Shown one piece after another: positions 41,983-50,974 of a stretch of DNA of 64,000 nucleotides. Origin of the DNA: Chryseobacterium salivictor (lineage in GTDB: Bacteria > Bacteroidota > Bacteroidia > Flavobacteriales > Weeksellaceae). Position numbers and translations under genes: made by a program. The stretch covers positions 1,674,001 to 1,738,000 of the forward strand of contig NZ_CP037954.1 in assembly GCF_004359195.1 (NCBI RefSeq), given 5' to 3'. Position 1 is the stretch's first letter, and the number at the start of each line of letters is the position of its first letter. The notes under the pieces were generated by a model. That model was given only the letters and a program-made list of their open reading frames with translations, did no database searches and was not told where the DNA came from.

Positions 41983-44241
41983 TTAATTATTATTATTTAT
42001 CAATTGATAAGGACCCACCCACCGGTACTCCTTATTGTTTATTTTTATTTCGTGTTTGCTTTCTTTTGAGGGATCATTGAAACAAAAAAGGAATAACTTT
42101 TTCTCGCCTTTTATAGGTTCAATACTTATGGCAATCATCGCCTCATCGCTATATATTATTTTTAGATTTTTTATATTACTGAATGAATTATGTGCAATTT
42201 CCGTCACCGGATTATAGTTACCGTGAGACTCCGTAACAGAAACAAAGAAAGTGTCCTTCGTGTTTGTTTTCCGAATCATCAATCCGGGATCAGTCCTAAG
42301 ATTAAAGTTCGGATCATCTGCACCAAGTTTTGTAAATATTAATTGGTCTTCTGGGGAAACAATGGACGAAAGTGTATAAAACCGCTCCTTATTATGCCAG
42401 GAAAATTTTGCATTGCCACCGGGTTGATTCCCCTCCGCGGTTTTCCATAAATGCTGATAGCCATTTTTAGTACCTAAAGGAGCTAATATTTTTGGCGTTT
42501 CATATTTAAAGTTGGTTGATATTATCTGACCGGAATAATAATAAGGCAGATCATATTGGTTTTCTTTATCCGAATTTATTTTTATAAGATCTAAAAGAAA
42601 AGGATTTTCAAAATTTCCGTCCTTTATTAATGCCATCACCCTTTGCATATTCGTTCCGGTATACGCATTATGTTCCTTTGCGCTTACTATTTGGATATTT
42701 GGATCAGAATCATCAAATACATATTTTTCGGAATGGTGATTGGTAGCAATATCGAAATCGCCGCCGAAATGGGAGGTTTCATTTTGGGTAACCGTGTTAT
42801 GTGCGACCGTTTGTTTTGCCCAGGTTGAATTTTCTTTTAAATAATTACCACCGCCTTTTTGCTCAATATTTACAAATCTTACCAAGCCATAATCCTGGAA
42901 AATTTCCTTTGCACCTTCGTAATAAGAAAACGATAATTTGTCATAGTGGCCATGACTGGATCCTTGAGCGGTATATTTCATTACCAGGGTCAGCAGGTCT
43001 TTGGAGCCCTGAATTCTTAATATTCCAATTCCTCCCTGTTTTCCATTTGGCCCATCAGTGTATTCAGCTGATTTTTGTGAAATTGGCGCTGCCAATCCAT
43101 CTCTTATTGCTTTTGCGACTGTAAAACCTGCTTCATCTAAAGTAACTTCACCTTGTTTTTGTGCAATGGAAAGCAGGTCCGGACGTTTTCCGCCATAATA
43201 GTAAGCAGCATCGACCGCAAAAACCAATTCTCTGGAAAAGTAGGACATTCCTTTTTGCCCATCGTTTAACGGAAAAAATTCTCCATCGGTGTCCGTTAAA
43301 TTTAATAAAGTATTTACGGAATTAAGTACAACGCCATTTTTGTATTTAAATATTTTGAGATCCGGTTTTAAGTTATGCAGCGCTTCAGCGTAAATCAGAT
43401 AAGGATACATTGCATATCTTTGGTAGTAAGGACCTTCTGTAAAATACCCGTCGGGAGAAAACGGTTCGTCAATATTGGCCAGAAACCCTGATTTTTCGCC
43501 TGGCTTTTTTATCAAGCCGCCATCGTTGTCTCTGTCACCGGGTTTTATACCGTCATGTTTTATTCCGTATAAAGATCTTTTGATCAGTTTATGGTCCTTC
43601 ATTACCAAACCGATCATTCCGACGGCAACCGTGCCCCATGTACTGTGATTGTGAACCCTGTTAAAAAAGTGTGGATTCTGTATCGAAATAAAATCAGCAA
43701 AAGGTCTGAAAAGATCGGTTTCTAATTTTTTTCTTTCCTCTTTACTTAAATAGTCATAGATACAGTCATAGGCCTGACTGGTATACACCAGCCAATTGGC
43801 ATCATTCAGACACTGCCAGAACAGTTTTCCGCGCGTATAAGATCTTGTTTGAGGGTGGAGCGGCAGGGTAGGGTACATTTCCGCATATTGCAGAAGCATA
43901 TCTTTTACATACTCGGCGTATTTTTCTTCTTCTGTAATCTGATACAGGACGCCCGCTTTCTGCATGATGAAAAAATTCTTCTTATGACGTTCGTGCGTGT
44001 AACCGCCGGAATAATCTTTAGGGATTGGAACGTCTATTCCGTGCAGAATTTCAGCGTCCACTTCCGCTTTTACGGTGACTAATGTCTGGTCAAAAAGCGG
44101 GACCGTTCCTAATTGCGCACGGATCTCAGAGACCCCTTTTTTAGTTAAAATTAATGAAGGATGTTCCTGTGCGAAAACATTTTGGGCGATTAGAAACAGA
44201 AAAAAGAAGCCGAAAATATTTTGAATTTTACTTATAGCCAT
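41983..44241 (-). CDS. Oligoalginate lyase, polysaccharide lyase family 17
   Basis: A 752-residue exported enzyme (signal ending IAQNVFAQ). The alpha-barrel domain has VHNHSTWGTVAVG (asparagine-histidine pair) and YFTEGPYYQRYAMYPYL (catalytic tyrosine). The C-terminal beta domain has GSSHGHYDKLSFSYYEG (histidine and tyrosine). These are the landmarks of PL17 exo-lyases, which release unsaturated monomers from alginate oligosaccharides. It is first in an operon with kdgF and starts from a promoter with the shared tandem operator. It is intact, unlike the frameshifted heparinase-fold lyase at 24267-26503. Confidence 0.92.
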   Translation of the reverse strand: MAISKIQNIFGFFFLFLIAQNVFAQEHPSLILTKKGVSEIRAQLGTVPLFDQTLVTVKAEVDAEILHGIDVPIPKDYSGGYTHERHKKNFFIMQKAGVLYQITEEEKYAEYVKDMLLQYAEMYPTLPLHPQTRSYTRGKLFWQCLNDANWLVYTSQAYDCIYDYLSKEERKKLETDLFRPFADFISIQNPHFFNRVHNHSTWGTVAVGMIGLVMKDHKLIKRSLYGIKHDGIKPGDRDNDGGLIKKPGEKSGFLANIDEPFSPDGYFTEGPYYQRYAMYPYLIYAEALHNLKPDLKIFKYKNGVVLNSVNTLLNLTDTDGEFFPLNDGQKGMSYFSRELVFAVDAAYYYGGKRPDLLSIAQKQGEVTLDEAGFTVAKAIRDGLAAPISQKSAEYTDGPNGKQGGIGILRIQGSKDLLTLVMKYTAQGSSHGHYDKLSFSYYEGAKEIFQDYGLVRFVNIEQKGGGNYLKENSTWAKQTVAHNTVTQNETSHFGGDFDIATNHHSEKYVFDDSDPNIQIVSAKEHNAYTGTNMQRVMALIKDGNFENPFLLDLIKINSDKENQYDLPYYYSGQIISTNFKYETPKILAPLGTKNGYQHLWKTAEGNQPGGNAKFSWHNKERFYTLSSIVSPEDQLIFTKLGADDPNFNLRTDPGLMIRKTNTKDTFFVSVTESHGNYNPVTEIAHNSFSNIKNLKIIYSDEAMIAISIEPIKGEKKLFLFCFNDPSKESKHEIKINNKEYRWVGPYQLINNNN

Positions 44242-44271
44242 AATTTCAAGATTTTTGATTTCATTTTTATT

Positions 44272-44325
44272 ATTGGTTTACCAAATTGGTTTACCAAATA
44301 TAGTGTTTTAGTTTGACGCTGTCAA
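44272..44325 (-). promoter_or_regulatory. Promoter and tandem operator of the PL17 operon
   Basis: TGGTTTACCA at 44274-44283 and 44287-44296. On the minus strand the -7 box TATATTTG (44302-44295) overlaps the proximal box by 2 bp, and a TTG about 20 bp upstream fits the -33 element. Confidence 0.75.
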
Positions 44326-44329
44326 CAAG

Positions 44330-45080
44330 TACTGAATTTATTTTTTGACCTACAGTGTATTATAAAATCTAAAACTATTTTCTGGGTGAAAAGTTCAATT
44401 AGGTGAGTTTTTTGCACTGAAACGCAACTTCAGAACATTCGGGTCTCAATAACAAATCGCAAAATTATTTTGTGTGCACAAATATTAATCGTTTTGTACA
44501 ATAGGGCCAAAACTCAATCACAAATATGTTTATAGGATATGAACGAGTTTCTACTCAGCTATAAGATAATGCGAGCCAAATTCATGCGTTAAAAAATGTG
44601 AAGTGTGAAACGATAATTTGAAGAAACAATTTACGGTGGTCGGTGGGAACCACTATTTATATTTTTCAGCATCGAATTATTTTTGTTTGGCAAAGGAAAA
44701 TGTTTTTTTAAAATCCTAAAGTAAAGGAAGATCAGCGAGAAATTATCAATACTTTATTATAATTTCGGCGTTCCCATGCTTATGAAATGTTTTTTAATCA
44801 TTTTCTTACTGATGTCTGCAAGACTGGAAGCAGAATCTTTCATTCCCCGGCGGGTTATGTTTGAATTCATTTTAAACGATAAGTGAATGCGGCCACCGAG
44901 CGCTCCAAGCTGAAGGAGTTACAGAAGATGGCGGCCTCCCATAAAATCGATCTCCATTTACCTTATCGGTGAAAATTCCTATGCGACCTCCGACTAGGAT
45001 TTTAAAGATTTGGTTGCTCCTTACTGATTATTCATTGGTTATGAGGTGCTGGGATGATTGATGCTGGAAGTAAGGGCAAA
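44330..45080. other. Non-coding stretch with possible decayed coding pieces
   Basis: No intact gene is seen on either strand. Short open pieces such as SKLKELQKMAASHKIDLHLPY around 44910-44970 look like decayed coding DNA, broken by stops in every frame. I cannot name the parent gene. Confidence 0.4.
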
Positions 45081-45082
45081 AG

Positions 45083-45850
45083 CTATTTAAACATCACCTC
45101 ATACCCGAATCTGCCGATCGACAGAAAGATGACCAGGATAAACACATAGCGGATAAACCGGTTTCCTCTTTTAATCGCCAGTTTGGCGCCCACAAAGCCG
45201 CCCAGCGCGTTACATACCGCCATGGGAAGCGCAATGGCCCAGATGATTTTTCCTTTCAGTAAGAACAGCGAAATAGAGCCTGCATTGGTGGCAAGATTAA
45301 TCAGTTTGGCGTTGGTATTGGCATGAAGGAAATCCATGCCTAAGAGGGTGACGAAACCAAGAATAAAAAACGTGCCTGCTCCGGGACCGATGAAACCGTC
45401 ATAAAACCCCACTGCAACACTCACGATACATCCGTTGATGACAGCGGTATGCCACGGAATCTGCTTTTCTTTGGCCTGTCCGAAGTCTTTTTTGAAAAGC
45501 GTGTAAACAGCCAGAGCGATCAGGATGAACAGCAGCACGGGTTTGATGAAATCGTTGCTGACGACTGTTAAAAGCTGCGATCCTAAAAATGCAGAAACAA
45601 ATGCAATGAGCGCCATGATGCCCAGAAGCTTCCAGTTGATTTTTACATTTTTAAGGTATTGGCTGGTCGCGATAGCCGTACCGCTGAATGCGGGAATTTT
45701 AAGGGTTCCGATTACCGTAGAAACAGGAAGGTGTGGTAAAAAAACCAACGCCAAAGGAGTCTGAATTAATCCGCCACCACCAACGATAGCATCAATAAAT
45801 CCGGCACAGAATGCCGCGCCGCAGAGGTAGAATAAGAGGTCTGTTTCCAA
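45083..45850 (-). CDS. TauE/SafE-family permease (TSUP)
   Basis: A 255-residue protein with about eight membrane helices: two repeats of four, starting FYLCGAAFCAGFIDAIVGGG and GFYDGFIGPGAGTFFILGFV. The GGGG and GPGxGTF motifs mark the family, which exports or imports sulfite, sulfonates or similar small anions. The gene stands alone between the alginate locus and the second accessory stretch, with no sulfur genes next to it, so the substrate is open. From 45851 to 46160 nothing else is seen except an AT-rich lead to a GTTAGCA boundary at 46162. Confidence 0.82.
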   Translation of the reverse strand: METDLLFYLCGAAFCAGFIDAIVGGGGLIQTPLALVFLPHLPVSTVIGTLKIPAFSGTAIATSQYLKNVKINWKLLGIMALIAFVSAFLGSQLLTVVSNDFIKPVLLFILIALAVYTLFKKDFGQAKEKQIPWHTAVINGCIVSVAVGFYDGFIGPGAGTFFILGFVTLLGMDFLHANTNAKLINLATNAGSISLFLLKGKIIWAIALPMAVCNALGGFVGAKLAIKRGNRFIRYVFILVIFLSIGRFGYEVMFK

Positions 45851-46204
45851 CAGTTTACATTTTTTGCAAAGGTAAGTTTTAAAAGCGAAAATTTAAGGGC
45901 GGCCTTACAATTCCGACGGTTTATATCCTTGCAGTAGCAGACCTTTGTACGTGGCGGCTGGTTATTTTGGCGAGGCAGAAAAGAGGAGGGCAGTTTGCTG
46001 CTTCACATCTTGTATGCCTCAAAATTATACAATGGCAAAACATTAATAAACAGGTGGTTATAGTTTGGGTGGAATTAATGTACATGCGTATATTTGAGTT
46101 GCCCAACATTATAAACGATGAGCATAATACGACCGCGACTTAACGATTTCTATATTTGAGAGTTAGCAGAAATGCTATTCAACAACATTTCACATTAAAA
46201 GAAA

Positions 46205-46423
46205 ATGAAAAACAAGAAAACCAAACACGCCTTAATAATATTCTTGATTGGATTTCTAATAAATATGATAGGAGCTTTTTTCAAAATAACTCATTGGAGT
46301 TTTGGTTCTTTATCAGGAAATGTGATTTTGGCAATTGGTTCAATTTTCCAAACAATTGGTATTCTATTATTACTTTACAAACTATTTACAAGTCCTAAAT
46401 TTAAAGAGTTTCTGAAATGGTGA
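46205..46423 (+). CDS. Small two-helix membrane protein, GldL-like
   Basis: A 72-residue protein with two membrane helices. Residues 19-31 (INMIGAFFKITHW) resemble the first helix of the gliding/type IX motor protein GldL, which has a similar GALFKITHW motif. The remaining 120-plus residues of GldL are missing. It overlaps the next gene by 7 bp. It may interact with the membrane motor or merely share the helix. The unit is bounded by GTTAGCA at 46162 and the complement-like CTGTTAATAAC near 46777. Confidence 0.5.
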   Translation: MKNKKTKHALIIFLIGFLINMIGAFFKITHWSFGSLSGNVILAIGSIFQTIGILLLLYKLFTSPKFKEFLKW

Positions 46424-46755
46424 AAAATATATTATTTATTTGTTCAGCAAATAAACAACGATCAAAAACGGCGGAGGATTATTTCAGTGAAATTTATCCA
46501 GAACTAATTTTTAATTCAGCGGGAACAAATATTAAGTTATGCCAAAAAGAAGGAACAAATCCATTAAACCAAATTGATTTACAAAATGCAGATTTGATTT
46601 ATGTAATGGAAACTAAACACAAAAATCAAATAGACTCAAATACAGAAAATAAATATTCAAAAAAAATAAAAGTTCTTAAAATTCCAGATATTTATAAATA
46701 CTATCAAAAGGAATTAATTGAAATTCTAAAATCAAAAACTGTTGACGACTTTTAA
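46417..46755 (+). CDS. Low-molecular-weight protein-tyrosine-phosphatase-like protein
   Basis: A 112-residue protein starting NILFICSANKQRSKTAEDYF. The catalytic loop C-x5-R-S (CSANKQRS) of the family is intact. The rest (FNSAGTN, then ADLIYVMETKH and IPDIYKYYQ) follows the fold, with the general-acid aspartate in IPD. These enzymes hydrolyse phosphotyrosine or act as arsenate reductases; the small size and isolated location say nothing more. Translation is coupled to the upstream GldL-like peptide. Confidence 0.75.
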   Translation: MVKNILFICSANKQRSKTAEDYFSEIYPELIFNSAGTNIKLCQKEGTNPLNQIDLQNADLIYVMETKHKNQIDSNTENKYSKKIKVLKIPDIYKYYQKELIEILKSKTVDDF

Positions 46756-46770
46756 AAAAGGCACTTCTGT

Positions 46771-46960
46771 TAATAACCAAGCTTTAGCTGCGCTCTGTTC
46801 GACTGCGCCCACCGCTGCCGCACCAATCCTTTCGTGTGGCGATCGCACATCAAACTTTTTCAGGTGGTATTCGATAAAGATCAAATATTCTAAAAAAGAC
46901 CACTGAAAAATATTTCAAAATGTTTGAGCCGATTAATCTTTCTAATCGGCTCAGTATTTT
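46771..46960. repeat. Family A remnant, GC-rich hairpin and terminator
   Basis: TAACCAAGCTTTAGCTGC (about 46771-46790) is a truncated family A start. GCCGCACCAATCC/TTTCGTGTGGC (46816-46839) is the same hairpin as at 16158-16181 in opposite orientation. GAGCCGATTA/TAATCGGCTC (46926-46952) with a T-rich tail is a terminator between converging genes. No gene lies in 46756-47054. Confidence 0.65.
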
Positions 46961-47054
46961 TAGTGTATTTGAGTCAAATATTAAACACAATCGGCTCGTG
47001 ACCTACAGTTGGCAATTAGAAAACTTCCCGACCTTCACTTCAGCACAGAGAAGC

Positions 47055-48413
47055 TTATTTAATGATTACTTTCTGAGAATAAATTTTAAGATGATCAGAT
47101 GAAATGGTGATGAAATAGATTCCTGATTTTAAGGTTGAAATATCGATGCTTTGATCCTCTTTAACCTTGGTTTCCAAAACTTTTCTTCCTTCAGCATTAT
47201 TGATTTCTGCAGTGTTATTCCTGGTTTTTAAACCATCAATAAAAATCTTTCCGGAAGCTGGACTCGGATAAATCTTAAATGAATTTTGCGGGTGTTCTCC
47301 GGTTGCCAGAGTGGTGGTGCTTATTTTGTAAATTTTGCCGTTATTCACGGCAGCTACATAAAGTTCTTTGCCTGAATCTTCTCCGAATGTTGCAAAATTA
47401 TTCCCTGTAAATGCAGAGGTCCAAACAATGGAGTTGTCGGCATTTAAAATTCCGATTTGGGTGGAACAGTAATCAGCAAAGATATATTTACCAGTTAAGG
47501 CCGGATAGGCAGTTCCGCGGTAAACATAGCCTCCTGTTATCGAGCATTTGCCACCGGTGTGATTATACACTGCAATTGGAAAAGTCATGGTGGAAGAGTT
47601 TGCACAGCCGGTGGTATTGTAAGCGCTGTTTCCTTCGTAGCAGCGCCATCCGTAATTGATTCCGGCCTGTGTTATGGGCATTCTGTTGATTTCTTCAGTC
47701 TGACTTTGCCCTACATCGGCGATCATTGCATTTCCTGTTGCTAAATCGAAAGAAAACTTCCATGCGTTTCTAAGTCCATAAGACCAGATTTCATCCGCAC
47801 CATCAATTCCCACAAATGGATTATCTGGTGGAATAGTATATGCTGCGGTAGAATTTACATCAATTCTGAGTATTTTTCCCAACAGCGAATTTTTGTTTTG
47901 GCTGTTGTTATTGGGGTCTCCCGCACTTCCGCCGTCGCCTGTAGAAATCCATAGTTTCCCGTCTGGCGCAAAATGAATGCTGCCGCCGTTGTGGTTTTCA
48001 AAAGGTTTCGTGATGTTGAGTACTGTTTTTTCAGAAGTAGGATCTGCTGTATTCGGATCTGCAGAATTCACCGAATATCTTGCAACGGTGATATTGCCGG
48101 CAGTGTTGTTGTAAAAAACGAAGAAATAGCCGTTGGTGGCATACTGGGGATGAAAAGCCAGCCCCAGAAGTCCTCTTTCTCCGTTGAACGTTATTTTCGT
48201 GCTGATGTTCAGAAATGCAGTGGAATTGACTGTTCCGTTTGGCTGAATAATTTGGATGATGCCGTTCTGCTGAACAACAAAAAGTCTGTTGTCATTGGCA
48301 TTTACGATCTCAACAGGACTTGTTAATCCTGAGGCAAATTCGGCAAGTACAATATTCTGTGAAGAGAATAATGCTGCAGAAAGAATTCCTGACAGAAGGA
48401 GTATTTTTTTCAT
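47055..48413 (-). CDS. Secreted PQQ-type sugar dehydrogenase with a type IX sorting domain
   Basis: A 452-residue protein: signal peptide (MKKILLLSGILSAALFSSQ), then a six-bladed propeller of the glucose/sorbosone dehydrogenase family (about 20-365). Visible motifs are GERGLLGLAFHPQYATNGYF, GGSIHFAPDGKLWISTGDGG and GWRCYEGN. A sorting tail (FKIYPSPASGKIFIDG and ISTLKSGIYFITIS) follows and directs export by type IX secretion. Family members oxidise aldoses with PQQ as cofactor, but many relatives have unknown substrate. PQQ synthesis genes are not in view. The stop is close to a shared terminator at 46926. Confidence 0.85.
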   Translation of the reverse strand: MKKILLLSGILSAALFSSQNIVLAEFASGLTSPVEIVNANDNRLFVVQQNGIIQIIQPNGTVNSTAFLNISTKITFNGERGLLGLAFHPQYATNGYFFVFYNNTAGNITVARYSVNSADPNTADPTSEKTVLNITKPFENHNGGSIHFAPDGKLWISTGDGGSAGDPNNNSQNKNSLLGKILRIDVNSTAAYTIPPDNPFVGIDGADEIWSYGLRNAWKFSFDLATGNAMIADVGQSQTEEINRMPITQAGINYGWRCYEGNSAYNTTGCANSSTMTFPIAVYNHTGGKCSITGGYVYRGTAYPALTGKYIFADYCSTQIGILNADNSIVWTSAFTGNNFATFGEDSGKELYVAAVNNGKIYKISTTTLATGEHPQNSFKIYPSPASGKIFIDGLKTRNNTAEINNAEGRKVLETKVKEDQSIDISTLKSGIYFITISSDHLKIYSQKVIIK

Positions 48414-48782
48414 AATAAGTTGGTTTTTAAGGTCTTGTGAAGTTAGTCATAATTTTTATAAATTAAATATTAATTATGATTTATTGGGAATTCCCCCGCT
48501 CTCAGAATTCTCTGATTTTGAAGCTTTTTTGTAAAATCCTGAGGAGAGTCTGCATTTTTGCTTTAAGCGAAACAGTCAGGTGATGGATATTGTTTTATAT
48601 CTTTATTAAACTCAAAGTAAAGGCATTACAGGATCGTGTGTTATTTTCAACTGGACCGTTATTTCCTAACTGCGTATTTTAAATATTTCATTAGAGTTTC
48701 TATTGGGATTCAAAATAATTGTCTGTTTTTTTTTAAGATACTATGGTTTATTGCGCTATTTGAAATTATGCGTATATTTGAG

Positions 48783-49096
48783 AGTATAGGCTATATTCTC
48801 AAAAATCGTGAAAATGAAAAGATGAAAATTTATTATTTTTTGATAGTTTCAACTTTAAAGGAATACTGATCAAAGATAATATCAAACTAAAATTGAATGA
48901 ACAGAAATGGATTGTGATTATTGCCCTATCCAGATGCCTAAAAATGAAAATAAAATAATTCCTAAAGAATACTTAACGGAAAAATAACCGAAGAAGGAAT
49001 TGAAGTAAATAATGTAAAATAACCGAAATAGACTATTCAGAATTTTTAATGAGAAGTGAAAGTTGGGAAAAAAATTGAAAAAGTGCAGCCTATAAC
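48783..49096 (+). pseudogene. Decayed cassette with a lost lipoprotein-like gene
   Basis: The unit opens with GTATAGGC at about 48783 and closes with the complementary GCCTATAAC (49088-49096). Inside, an ATG at 48822 gives MKIYYFLIVSTLKEY before a stop. Further pieces (KDNIKLKLNEQKWIV, then TEIDYSEFLMRSESWEKN) are in shifted frames. It appears to be a cassette whose gene has decayed. The DNA at 48414-48780 shows no gene. Confidence 0.4.
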
Positions 49097-49222
49097 AGCA
49101 GTTTGCAAAAATGGCGGGTTGTGGGCTTAATTTAAAGCGGGTTCCGTACTTCTAAAGTCACTGATCAATCGAAGTATAGGCTTCATTGTTCAGCCACTTA
49201 TGCAAGCTGCAAAACGTTCGGC
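49090..49222. repeat. attC-like recombination site (133 nt)
   Basis: R'' is CTATAAC (49090-49096), L'' GCAGTTTGCAAAAATGGCGG, then a variable centre, L' CAGCCACTTATGCAAGCTGC (about 49191-49210) and R' GTTCGGC (49216-49222). Length and arms match the sites at 2779-2908 and 13245-13374, 36-46 kb away. The family is therefore not confined to the first array. Confidence 0.7.
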
Positions 49223-49243
49223 AATGTCAAAACCAGATTCTGT

Positions 49244-49819
49244 ATGAAATATTTTCTTTCTGTTTTTCTTTTAATTATTACCTCAGTAGGTTGTGAAAAC
49301 AAACTTAAATCTAACGAAGCAGATTTAATTAAAGTTGGCTATTATCCTCCTTTTATTCAACATTTTGAAATAATAGCTAATCTGAGTAACAAATCTCTGC
49401 TATTTTATAATCCATCAAAATATTTAATACCTCCACCGCCGCCGCCTCCTAAAAACGCAAGTGATGAGGAATTAAAAAGAAGAGGAGATGAACATCAAAA
49501 ATTTGTCGATGAAAATCCAAAATTAGAACCTGAATATTTGGAATTAAATAATGACGAGATAAAAGCTATTCAAAAAATCATTACTTCTTTCCAAGAAAAG
49601 GATTTTAAAGAGGATGAAAAAAAATACCCCATAATTGATGGTGCAAATACAAATACAGTAATTCAGCTAAAAGATCATCGAATTTATTCAATTGGTGGTT
49701 ATGAAGGAACAAACACCGATAAAGAAATTGAATTAACGTCAAAAATATTTAGTTTATTTAAATTAAAAAGTAACTCAAAGGTAAATAAGCTTTATATTGA
49801 AAAGCTCGAAAGAAGATAA
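49244..49819 (+). CDS. Proline-rich lipoprotein of unknown function
   Basis: A 191-residue lipoprotein (MKYFLSVFLLIITSVGCENK, cysteine at 17). In the middle it has a run of seven prolines (LIPPPPPPPKN) that stiffens the chain, followed by a charged helix (EELKRRGDEHQKFVDENP). No family is recognised. It is the sole gene between the attC-like sites at 49090-49222 and 49827-49953, so it is a typical cassette. Confidence 0.6.
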   Translation: MKYFLSVFLLIITSVGCENKLKSNEADLIKVGYYPPFIQHFEIIANLSNKSLLFYNPSKYLIPPPPPPPKNASDEELKRRGDEHQKFVDENPKLEPEYLELNNDEIKAIQKIITSFQEKDFKEDEKKYPIIDGANTNTVIQLKDHRIYSIGGYEGTNTDKEIELTSKIFSLFKLKSNSKVNKLYIEKLERR

Positions 49820-49826
49820 CACTTCT

Positions 49827-49953
49827 GCTAATAAGTTATTTCTACATGCGCGTATAAAGTTTTCATCGATGATTTTAGCGATTAATTAAGTTTTTTAGCA
49901 AGTCGAAATTTTCGTATTTTTATACCGTCTGTAGAAATATCCAACCGTTAGCC
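49827..49953. repeat. attC-like site, second type (127 nt, complete)
   Basis: The left arm TTATTTCTACATGCGCGTAT (49836-49855) pairs with the right arm ATACCGTCTGTAGAAATAT (49922-49940) in reverse, with bulges. Edges are CTAATAAG (degenerate R'') and GTTAGCC (49947-49953). The centre GTTTTCATCGATGATTTTAG is nearly the same as at about 19760. Its arms differ from the GCGG type, so the window holds two attC families. Confidence 0.6.
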
Positions 49954-50065
49954 AAAGTCGCCCTGCCATGAAAAACAGTTGAGTTTTCGCAGTAACGGTT
50001 AGGTTGTATTTTATTGAAAAATCAGTAAATTAATTTATCATCTAACAAATAAAAATTTAATAATT

Positions 50066-50356
50066 ATGTCGCTACAAAACAAAAGGCTTTTGCTTATTAT
50101 ATTAGCAGTGCCTGCACTGCTACTCGTACCGCTTATTGCAATGCAATTCAGCACTGGTGTTGACTGGGAAGTTTTTGACTTCATAATAATGAGTGTTCTA
50201 CTGTTAGGAACAGGATTGCTCTGTGAACTTGTCTTAAGAAAGGTCAGAAGCACTAAAGGAAGAATCGTCCTTTTCGGTATTGTACTGTTAGCTTTTATAC
50301 TCATTTGGACAGAACTTGCAGTTGGAATATTTGGGACCCCTTTTGCAGGAAGCTAA
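50066..50356 (+). CDS. Small three-helix membrane protein of unknown function
   Basis: A 96-residue protein with three membrane helices (about 8-28, 37-55 and 66-86) and short loops. The first loop is FSTGVDWEVFDF. A protein of this kind is common among flavobacteria but has no known role. It follows the GTTAGCC boundary of the attC-like site at 49947 and stands alone. Confidence 0.6.
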   Translation: MSLQNKRLLLIILAVPALLLVPLIAMQFSTGVDWEVFDFIIMSVLLLGTGLLCELVLRKVRSTKGRIVLFGIVLLAFILIWTELAVGIFGTPFAGS

Positions 50357-50384
50357 AAAACTGAAAGTACAACGCCATTTTCCT

Positions 50385-50500
50385 GATGTCGCGAATTTGT
50401 AATCCGTGAAGCTTCCAACACAGAATACTTTTTTATAAAAGTCCCGGCTTTGAGCTGATATATTTTCGCATCCTGATGTCGCGGTAATCCGTGATGTTTT
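50385..50500. repeat. Two diverged CGCGGAATTGCAATCCGTGA repeats
   Basis: GATGTCGCGAATTTGTAATC (about 50386-50405) and GATGTCGCGGTAATCCGTGA (50476-50495) are members of the palindrome family seen at 1990, 4262, 5721 and 12633. They mark the right edge of the second accessory stretch. Confidence 0.55.
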
Positions 50501-50587
50501 ACTGCACCCAATGATTGTCCCATCTTTTCCTGAGGGCTTTCTTTTCGGCGGACAGGAGATAGCTGCCGGTATTTAAAGCGGTGGATT

Positions 50588-50974
50588 TCAGATGCCGGTG
50601 TATTTTTTTACAGTCGTTTCAAAAAGGTCGAGATCAAATGGTTTTGCCAGATAATCATCAGCACCGGCTTGTTCCGCCAGTGCACTGATATTGCTGTTGG
50701 CAGAAAAATAAAGGACAGGAATGTTTTTCAGGGCGTCATTGGATTTCAGCAGACGCGTAGCTTCGATACCGCTGATGTCCGGCAGCCAGTTATCCATCAG
50801 AATAAGATGCGGCATATAGTCGGCAACCTGCTGTTCAACGCTGTTGGTGGAGGGCGAGGTTTTTACTTCGCATCCGATATCTTCAAGAATTTCCGTACAC
50901 AGTTCAAGAATTTCGAGATTGTCATCGAAAATAAACACTTTTTTGGTTTCTTTTATTGAATTTTTATCAGTCAT
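50588..50974 (-). CDS. Response regulator, receiver domain only
   Basis: A 128-residue single-domain receiver. The acidic pocket is FIFDDNLE, the phosphorylated aspartate lies in LILMDNWLPDISG, and the lysine in DDYLAKPFDLDLF. No output domain is present, so it likely passes phosphate on within the cluster. It overlaps the CheB gene by 4 bp. Confidence 0.88.
   Translation of the reverse strand: MTDKNSIKETKKVFIFDDNLEILELCTEILEDIGCEVKTSPSTNSVEQQVADYMPHLILMDNWLPDISGIEATRLLKSNDALKNIPVLYFSANSNISALAEQAGADDYLAKPFDLDLFETTVKKYTGI

Noticed and set aside
44770..45060. Possible transposase or kinase remnant
   Set aside because: Only short open pieces without recognisable motifs; listed as a non-coding stretch instead.
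45921..46109. Short minus-strand reading frame after the TauE gene
   Set aside because: No ribosome-binding context, odd composition and overlap with AT-rich cassette-edge DNA.
48636..48869. 77-codon plus-strand reading frame
   Set aside because: Composition like random AT-rich DNA; only its last 15 codons, from the ATG at 48822, resemble a signal peptide, and these were treated as part of a decayed cassette.
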